Shown here: positions 56,274-64,000 of the stretch, piece after piece
Numbering within the stretch: the first letter of the stretch is position 1
How the letters are laid out: each line of letters opens with the position of its first letter
Source: Amanita rubescens
Taxonomy: Eukaryota; Basidiomycota; Agaricomycetes; Agaricales; Amanitaceae
NCBI GenBank assembly: GCA_015039365.1
Contig: WION01000118.1
Span: 1-64,000, forward strand
Direction of reading: 5' to 3'
Length of the DNA stretch: 64,000 nucleotides
Position numbers and translations under genes: made by a program
Notes under the pieces: model-generated
What the model saw: the letters and a program-made list of their open reading frames with translations, nothing else
The model's database searches: none
What the model was told of the DNA's origin: nothing

Positions 56274-57930
56274 ACCATTTCTAATTCTATTGTTTATATT
56301 ATTTCGCTTCACTGCGATGAAACTTTCATTTACTGTATATTTCGAGGTTCTCAACTTTATTACCATTTTTCTCTCATTTCATAGAAGCATTCATTAGGGA
56401 TCATATATCATAGCATATTTGTAGTATAGATCAATGTCATTGCATCGTAGTGCGTCATTCATAATCACATTCAATTCACAAGTGAACACTTGTCTGCAGG
56501 GCTCGTTCGAATGCCCTACGGTGTATATGAGCTTCGAGTTTCGACAGCGGGTGCCGCTAGAGAGGAAGGACGGCGCCGGAGGAAAGCCATCCAGACATGT
56601 CTGGAATGACGATGACACGTGTACCACCTTACAATCGATGGGCGGGGGGTGAGTTGGAGGAGAGGCAGAAACGGTTGGGTGGGCCTTTATATGATTGGCG
56701 TTTGACGATGCTGTTGCATGAGTCAAAGCCTCTGGACAGTGATCTGGTAGACAAAATTACGAGTTGGCAACTGAGTTCTCCAGGTACGCCAAAAATATTG
56801 ACCACTCGCTCAAAGTCCGCACGCTGGAACATTCCTTATGGCTCAGCACCCACGGAGAGAATCGGCAGCGTCGAGCATCAAACAAGGCGAGCTTTGTTGC
56901 GTGCCTCGAGACGCTTCAGTTGGCGTTCATTCGCTTCCATCCCAGTTCTGCCTGGCGCGCATAATATGATTTTCGTAGGACACCCTGAACAGTGCGTCGA
57001 TGACATAGTCAATACCTGCGGCACGGAACAGGCGTTCGACCACGGTTGTCTTCTTCCAAAGGTTGGACATGTATTTGCCATAAAAGACGACTAGTATGGT
57101 TTCGTCCTCATTTTCCATGAAAGGTGATTGGATTGTTCTTTTGGTACGAGTTGATATATTATTATGCTTTTCAATGATGCACGAGGCGTAGGATCCCCAA
57201 ATCCACCGCGAGCCCTAGTGACATTGAACGAGGGTGTCAGCGTTACAGGTGATAAAGGATGGCAAGACCCAATACGCTTTTGGTCATGTAGCGACGATGT
57301 CAAACGTTGAACGCTGAACGTTTGAACGGGTCCACCGTGCTGGTGCTGGCAGTGGTAGAAACGAACGCTTACTAATCGGTGATAGTCATCAGAGATAAGG
57401 CAATTGAAATTCGAATTATTATCTCTAACCGGAATGGCCCTCCGACCCCTGGGTATGCTCCGAAAGGTTCTTCTCTTTTGAGCAGGGGGTGTCGGGGACC
57501 TGCGCACTTACACGTGTCAGCGCAGGGGGGCGAACGTCGCCGTGATCAGTGTGAGCCACTCGAATCAAAAGGTTGGCTTTTTTTCACAACAGGGTCGCAA
57601 TTGTCCCTGCCAATTACCGTAAGTGTTGAATGTTGATCGACAACGCCACAATGCTGGTTGACCAGTCTTATGTAAACAGGGACGGCAGACTGATAACTGA
57701 AGCCACTTCGATTCCTGATAAGTAGTTCTCCAGACTACGTACTAGTAGTGGGTATCCCAGCTAAAACCAGGACTCACTTGACGACAGGTATCGCTAATGA
57801 ACTGTGTTTCTTCAACAAATCAGCCCTGCTATCTGGTTTCCGTCCGACTCGGTCGAATGTAAGCCTCTGTTTGTTAGATGATGCTGTCAATCGACCCGCA
57901 ACTTGACCATACACCCCCTCTTGGTTAGCA
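56274..57930. other. Stretch without a confident gene
   Basis: ORFs on both strands overlap at 56597-57118. Plus strand: RQKRLGGPLYDWRLTMLLHE. Minus strand: DETILVVFYGKYMSNLWKKT. Neither could be extended into a convincing spliced gene, and they cannot both be real. The rest has no supported gene. Confidence 0.35.
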
Positions 57931-58673
57931 TCACCCTCCTCGCAACGCGTCCGCAAATGATTTCACCAATGGCCTTACGCCTCGCCCCGTAGTTCCTTCA
58001 ATAAGGATCTCCTCCCAGTCGTCTTCCAGAAGAAAATCTCCGTATGCCCAGGTCCCATCTTCGTCCTCCAAGACAATAACACCAGGCAACTTTTCTATCA
58101 CCTCAAATTCTTTCCTGATGCCTATCACTTTGTCAACCACGCTTGCGGATGCGCGGGAGATGTATTTGGGCCTACCTTTCGGTTTCCCTGGCCGTGCCAT
58201 ATCCAGCAGACACACGACCCTTGCTGGGACACGCTCTTCCTCCACTTCTCCACTTCCATTGCGCTCATCGCTCCACTTCGAGTCGTCAGTGGAGTACCTC
58301 ACATTATCATCGAAGCCATTGTCTTCGACCCTATGTGGGCAAAGAAATGCGCTCCCGTTCCACCTGCCCCCGTCCATGCGGCGTGGGTTGCGCGCGGAGA
58401 CCAGGGGTGGATTCCGGGCCTTATCCTAGGCGGAGAAAAGCATCAATCTCGGTATCTTTCTCCAACAGTTGGGCTAACACTTGCCCTATGCATATCAGCC
58501 ACCTTCTGGTTCCATAGTGCAAATATCTCAGGCTTGTGATCAATTCCTGCTTCGATGGCCTGCTGCTTGAAGGCCTGAGATTCGCATTAAGTCCCATGTG
58601 AATAAGCAGATAAGAAGAGTAATACCTTCTTGGATTCCTTATGCGTCGGTGCAGATCGCGTAGATCGCGTCAT
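57931..58673 (-). CDS. Hypothetical acidic protein, 212 residues
   Basis: Exons (5' to 3') are 58673-58626, 58574-58479 and 58425-57931; joins are in phase 0. The protein starts MTRSTRSAPTHKESKKAF, continues GIDHKPEIFALWNQKVADMH, and has a C-terminal half with GRPKYISRASASVV and VIVLEDEDGTWAYGDFLLED. A clear acidic bias (WSDERNGSGEVEEE) is typical of intracellular fungal proteins. The first intron is standard (GTATTA...CAG); the second has an unusual donor (GTTAGC), so that junction is less certain. I recognise no domain. It may be a nuclear protein given the basic start, but this is only a guess. Confidence 0.6.
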
Positions 58674-59572
58674 TTTGTCCCGTTAACCGGTGGCTGTTTT
58701 TCGGGGTTTGTTCTGTAAGTGTGGTTGGGTTCCAGCGCGAGTCTGCAGTTTATATCTTTCCTATGTTCAGCCCAAGTCATAATTACAGCGTGCGAGTCAT
58801 AACCCGTTTCCGCTGAAGGAGGAATCATTGTGACATGATTGAATTGAATTGACTCATCTGAACATCAGTGGTCCCTGAAATGGCGCTGCGACCGGTACCG
58901 ATATCCGGTTTGCACCATGAGCGCATCAAAGATCAGTGGCAGTGGCAGTTCGTATTGACAGCTGAGCGGCTGGGACGAATATATTAGAAATATACCCAAT
59001 AATTCATGTCTCGCACACTGCGCTACTACCAGGTCCAGCGGAGCAATCATTTCTCATGAGACCGCAACTTCAGTGAGGCAAGCTGTGCCCGCAAGGCATA
59101 GATAATGGTATGGAAATTGATGAAATCATCACGTACCCGATGCTAGGATACCAACCAACTCTTACGTGAGCGCTCACAGCAGGCGCATAGCCATAACGCG
59201 TAAAACGTTGTAGTTAATTCATTCATGTACGTAAGAAGCGTATCTTGTAATTACTGGAATGAGTAAGTACCAAAATATGCATACAGCGCAAAAAAAGACC
59301 AAAATTGATAACAACCAGCTTGCGGATGAGAGGAGAATGTACAGCATGATCAGGAACAAGAGAGATGACTTGGGTTTGATATGCACATAACAACGACGAC
59401 ATGCGGGGATATAGAGCCTATGAAGATAGATAAGTAACGTTACTGAGATAGCAGTTGTACGATTCTAGCGACAAAGCACAGCATTGTGACCAAGCGGATT
59501 AATGGGGAAAACCAGAAAAAGAAAAGTACCAAGAAGAGTGAGGAACAGGAAGAGGTATCGCTCAACGAAGTT
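58674..59572. other. Intergenic region between two minus-strand genes
   Basis: I see no supported gene. It should hold the promoter of the gene ending at 57931 and the 3' end of the zinc-cluster gene. Confidence 0.4.
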
Positions 59573-61228
59573 TCATTTGGCGCGGTTCACATCATGCCCG
59601 AGGTCATTACCTTTCTTTGCGTTACGTTTATGTTGTCCGCGTCGTGATTCCGTGGGATACTTGCATTCCAGCGACCGTCGTATGCATTGACTAGGTAAGG
59701 GGAAATGGAGCGCCCACCATCAGTACTATTTCGTAAACCATGGGAAAGATAACTCACTTGCAAGAGGGGTCATCGCTCCCTTCCGGTGGGCGCCCGCACG
59801 CGATCTTACGTTCCCGGCAGAACAGGCATGCCAAATTCTGCTTCTTTTGCTCCGATCCGCCCCTCTTCATCATGATCGTCTTCAACACCCCTTGGTTCCG
59901 GCTACTCGGCGACAACGTGCGTGACCGACGAGATTCGGTCGAAGACGAACGGGTCGAGGAACTCGGAGACGAGAGGTGTTTCCGTCGTGATAATTGTGGC
60001 GATCTTTCTTCAGTCTTGACTTGTGGAGGGGTCCATGCTTCAAACGGAATAGACACCTTGGACGGCGGTGGTGTGCGTAACAGCTTCTTGGAGTCGTCCT
60101 TGCCAGACTTGCTCGCTTGCCGATCGGGCGCCGCGGTGGGATTGGGCGGCTTAGTATCCTGAGTGGTCGTTGAGGTGGATATAGGCGGGGCCGATGATCC
60201 TGACGTCTTTGATTGCCGTGTGGAGTTTAGAGTCTTGTAGTATGACATTTGAGCGGATAGCTCAGAATAGGATGAGATTGGTGGACGTTCCGTATGAAGC
60301 GTCAGGTGTGCCATACCAGCGCATCCATCTTGGTCTCGGTCATGGATCGTGCGATCGTGATCTAACGTTACTCTAAATGAGATAGGCGCTCCAACGTGTT
60401 GGCCATGACCGTTGCCCGTGGAGATATCGATACCCATCCTAGATGACACGTGTGCATGATTGGGTTGGGATAACTTTATGGTTGAGGCAAGCGATCGGGC
60501 TTAGTGAGAACTCGAGAAAACAATAAGACTACTCACTGCATGATCCTTGGAGTATCCATGGGCCTCGTAAAGGCTGTTTGACGTCGAATATCGGTCATCG
60601 CGAGTAGGTTGGGCCAGCTGGGGGCACATCAGATAATGGGACGCAGCCTGTTGTTCGCAGTAACTTTCGGTGTCGTAATAAGGTTCGCTCCAGCCCGTAA
60701 CGTGCTCTGTGTATTCCGGAGGAGGATATTGGGGTACCATAAAGTTGGGATCCATGCTCTGTCCCTCGAGGTCGTACGTGCGGGTATTATTAATAGAAGG
60801 CTGCTCGGCAAAGCTTCCTTGCACGTCGACGGTGTATTCGGACTGTCACAACGTTGTCTAATTAGCTTTCACAGCCCAAGGGAGGAAATAATGCCGATGG
60901 ACGTTACCAGCTTAATTGGATAGCTTTCCAGCTGCTGGTAGGCATTGACAGACTGGTTGTACACGAAGTCGGTGACAGGACTATGCCCATCATCAGGATG
61001 GTAACAATGAGATTGGCCATTGACGATGGAGTCCGATAATCGTCTGTCTGAATGTTCGAGGCCCTGTGGGGGCCTTGCGCTGCTGGGAGATAGCGAACCA
61101 TGAACCGGGAATTCCTGCAACCTGCGCGCACCGGGTACCCTATGCCGCCGGGGATCATAAGGAATTGCCACGGAGTCATAGCTACATTCGTCGATGGGTG
61201 AAGTCGAATAGCTCGTGGAGAGCGCCAT
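59573..61228 (-). CDS. Zn2Cys6 transcription factor with C-terminal zinc cluster
   Basis: Exons (5' to 3') are 61228-60908, 60842-60537, 60473-59758 and 59690-59573, giving 486 residues; all joins keep frame. The first 330 residues are polar and probably disordered (MALSTSYSTSPIDECSYD, HPDDGHSPVTDF). The cluster is near the C terminus: ACLFCRERKIACGRP, then DDPSC across the last intron to NQCIRRSLECKYP, giving the six cysteines C-x2-C-x6-C ... C-x2-C-x6-C. A basic tail (ESRRGQHKRNAKK) follows. This arrangement is common in agaricomycetes, where related factors affect fruiting-body development, so a developmental role is possible but unproven. It binds DNA in the nucleus. The start ATG is the first in an open frame. 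Confidence 0.87.
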
Positions 61229-62554
61229 CTTTCACTCGTTTCAGCAGTCGACCAGGGCTAACGAGTAAGCAACAGGATGAGAGCTTGGGTTAAGAGCGTG
61301 ATGCAGGAAAGAAGGTTATCCAAAATATCGCCGTGTGGTACCATGTACGTACTATATTGATGTTCTAGCGTCTAAGGACCCTGGACTTGGGTTCCACTGA
61401 GAAACGACCAATTTATCACTAATAACTGATAGTCCCACAATAGGCTGACTAAGGGACAACAACTGTTTAGCAACTGAATCTGATCCACGACAGTTCCGCG
61501 CGGTTGCCATGATGCCCAAGGTTTGATGCTCTCTTCGGTGCTTTGTCGCTCTGCACTTGCATGCCCCTCGCAGTCTTCTCGATATTATTCGATTGGAAAC
61601 TGGGCGCAAGTTTAAAATTTATAATGCTGTACGGCAGTTAGAATATGTCAAACATACTTTTTTTTATTCTTGATTGAATGATCCCCCTGCCACTGTGGGG
61701 TTATTTTACCGTTAGGGACCATGACCGCCACAAGCGCAAATAGTTGAAACGTATCACGCGGTCCAATGATGCCACGTTCTAGAATCTAGACCGTCCATGG
61801 CCAGTCCCTTATATATCGGACCCTCCCGCTGTTTCTCCCCTGGTTTTCTCCTCTGTCCTTGGGACACAGCTACAAATATAACTCATCGAAAATTGAACTG
61901 AACAATTTTCTAAGCACGCCTCAGGTAAAACCAAAAAACCCTACGATAACTAAGTTTCATCAGAAAAAATGAGCCACAAACTCAGATACGATGTCCCTGC
62001 CATTGCCCTTCGTACCTTTTTTCACTGACGAGCAAGACCCTGCACAAAGTACGTGTGACTGCCAGCCTGACATGCCCATACGGTTTGTGGAAGAAATTTG
62101 CGCCCCAGGCAGGCCCGCCGCCATTTGCAGCGTACGTCCCATGACTCGTATCGCGCGCGCAAGCATCATGGTCATGTGGACGCCTGTGGATCCAAGGATC
62201 GCTAGTTGGTAAATACAATCGCCTAAGTCCAAGGAGATCTATCTCCCTGAGAATCACGAGATGGCGAGATCATTACAAAATCCATGTGCCCTATTTATGT
62301 CGGTTGTGATGGAAGTGACGTCAATTCTGTATTCATTCCCTCCCCCAAAACCTTGAAACGCAAAGTGGATAGGACGGTTTCGTCACTGCTTTACCTTACC
62401 GAAACGAGGATATTTGATCGAAAGCAGGGTCGAAACATTTCCAATCGGAACAAGTGACCCTGTTCAGGCTGATCTAGCAGTAACTTGCCACAGTTGACCG
62501 TCTGTGGGTATGTAATATAATACAAAGATGATTAGATATTTATCATTGTTGGAA
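61229..62554. other. Intergenic stretch between the zinc-cluster gene and PLC2
   Basis: Short ORFs on both strands at 61960-62257 overlap and have no motif or splice support. I see no confident gene. Confidence 0.4.
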
Positions 62555-64000
62555 TCATGCGTCTCTAACTCTAATCTGAACAAAAAGTGTCGAGAACAAG
62601 TGTTGCGACAGCTGTGAATCATGTAGAGGGAGGTGTCTGAACCCTGCGCAACGCGTCGACAAAGGAGAATCAGCGCAGCCCGGGCTAAGCCGCTGTATTA
62701 CTACTCACCCTGTTCAAAACAACCCAACGGAGTACAGTATAGCCCAATCGGCTCTCCGTACACCTCCTTGCCTTCATGACAGACCTTGGCCTCTACGAAT
62801 ATCAATTCCTGCATCTCTGGACCGCCAACGCAATCAAAAGGAATGCACAACTCTTCGTTCCACACAGGATTAAAACCATTGTTCCTGATCGTACGCGTAT
62901 GCACGCTGACTGTGCGGGCTGATGTAGCCTGTGCTGCTGTGGCCCTTTCTGTTGGAGGTGAATAAGTCGCTGTTTCACCAAGAACCCCAGGGACCGCCGG
63001 CGGCAGAAATGGTGAATGTGACCAATCCGGAATGTGCAAAGATACTTCGACAAACGGATCTAAAATAGTCTTGCCCACGATATCTTGCCCAATCTTATCC
63101 CGCGGCCTTGGGAGCTGTTGCGCCGAGATGATCTGTCAATCATAAACTCAATCCATCCGATTAGTCAAGTGAACACTCGGCACAAGACATACTGTCATCT
63201 CAAGGAAATGCTCCGTCTTTCGCGACAGAAGCTCTTCGTTGTCGGGCCGACGAAGCGGTGCTGGTTTTAGCACATACCCCGACTTTCCGTTGCGTTGAAA
63301 CATTGACTGATTAATCATGTAGCCCAGATCTGCAATTCAATCATTCAACCATCAAATCATCATCGGCCGAAGACAAGATTAGGAAGACATTCAACAATCA
63401 GGAACCATAAAGATGGTTACCACTTACCAAAAGTCTGCCAGTTTATTGCGGCTAGTTGCGCACCCGCGGCCCAGTACCTGTGGGGTTGGTAATTTGATGA
63501 ATTCACTCTAGTTCCTTTGGGGTATATCCTCGTCAAATGGGTCTGGTTGTGTTTGATGAGCTCCCACATGCCAGTCTTTGTGCCTCGTTCCTTTGTTGAT
63601 GACTCATGGCTGGCAGGGGACGTCTCCACAGCCACCGCTGTATTCTCTCCTCCTTTCAAATCGGACCACGTAGACTCGTCAAATGTACGCGACTTGAATA
63701 GCCTATTTGCCGCATTCTCTGACAATGAAAACATGTGCTCAGGGGCATAAGTGACATAGGACTTGTCGCCAAGGCCATGGCAGGATACGCCCACGGTGTA
63801 TACTAGTAACGATGCTAGTGCGTCGGATATTTTATGTTTGACCGGTGCGGTCCTCGTTGCTTCTTTGCTTGGCGCAGCCGCGAGGGAGCTGTCACCACCT
63901 GTCGCAACTGTAGTTCCGGCAGAGGTAGAATTGGACAGATGGTGTCGACTCTTCTTTCGTACACGATGAAGGATCGAATGGAAAATGCTGCCCTCCGACG
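62555..64000 (-). CDS. Second phosphoinositide phospholipase C (PLC2), 3' half only
   Basis: The gene runs off the right edge. Exons in the window (5' to 3') are 64000-63428, 63329-63193, 63132-62709 and 62643-62555; all joins keep frame. They encode the end of the X-Y linker, the Y domain (LLVYTVGVSCHGLG, YAPEHMFSLSENAANRLF, RIYPKGTRVNSSNYQPHRYW, GYMINQSMFQRNGKSGYVL) and C2 (ISAQQLPRPRDKIG, NNGFNPVWNEEL), and end with FRHLPLHDSQLSQHLFSTLF. Protein similarity to PLC1 is high. PLC2 has extra introns inside the Y/C2 part where PLC1 has a single long exon. Both C2 ends splice at the same place before the last exon. It looks functional in the part seen. Confidence 0.9.

Noticed and set aside
56597..57118. 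Overlapping ORFs on both strands downstream of the transporter
   Set aside because: They conflict with each other and neither gives a full spliced gene.
61960..62257. Three overlapping ORFs between the zinc-cluster gene and PLC2
   Set aside because: They are in conflicting frames, have no motif, and lie outside both spliced genes.
1..64000. CRISPR arrays, bacterial operons, riboswitches
   Set aside because: None were seen, and none are expected in a fungal nuclear sequence.

Overview
This window comes from a basidiomycete fungus, most likely an agaricomycete. The evidence is the many 45-65 base GT-AG introns, a full phosphoinositide phospholipase C, an ABCB/Ste6-type transporter, a C-terminal basidiomycete-style Zn2Cys6 cluster, and a Ty1/copia retrotransposon. 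No rRNA, tRNA, CRISPR array or prokaryotic operon was seen.

Layout. (1) 1-10,020: a nearly complete, apparently young copia LTR retrotransposon on the minus strand. It has an intact 1870-residue gag-pol, an extra upstream ORF and near-identical LTRs; its left end lies outside the window. (2) 10.0-16.1 kb: a MITE-like relic, a terminal-inverted-repeat element, and three members (A, B, C) of a small-protein family called family 1 here. (3) 16.6-20.1 kb: PLC1, a 7-exon phosphoinositide phospholipase C. (4) 20.1-30.8 kb: a decaying tandem array in which pieces of PLC1 alternate with four copies (T1-T4) of a gene for a small secreted, beta-trefoil-like protein. T1 and T2 are intact; T3 and T4 are broken. 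(5) 31.4-40.9 kb and 47.3-51.0 kb: clusters of family 1 genes (D, E, I, F, G, H) and a second family, family 2 (J, K, L, M). (6) 41.0-45.7 kb: a coiled-coil gene, a multi-spanning membrane protein and an unassigned exon. (7) 51.5-56.3 kb: an ABC transporter with two apparent one-base frameshifts. (8) 57.9-61.2 kb: an acidic hypothetical protein and a Zn2Cys6 regulator. (9) 62.6-64.0 kb: the 3' half of a second PLC gene, minus strand, running off the window.

The most novel material is families 1 and 2. I reconstructed their splicing by hand. Both have four exons with intron phases 0, 2, 0, and exon 2 is exactly 200 bases in several members of each family. Family 1 proteins have an H/C-x-C ... 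C-x-x-C pattern that could bind a metal, a helical middle, a motif of the form MFxxAxDxxIxxxxINNVAGD, and one hydrophobic C-terminal tail. Family 2 proteins lack the cysteines, the motif and the tail. Gene I has the cysteines but no motif or tail, so it looks intermediate. The blocks J-I-F-K and L-H-M have the same gene order and orientation, which suggests a segmental duplication. Birth and decay of genes is visible: E, K and A are damaged.

Nothing in the sequence shows that PLC, the transporter and the zinc-cluster regulator work together. The links described for families 1 and 2 are inferences from shared gene structure and position. All splice models were made by eye and need RNA support.
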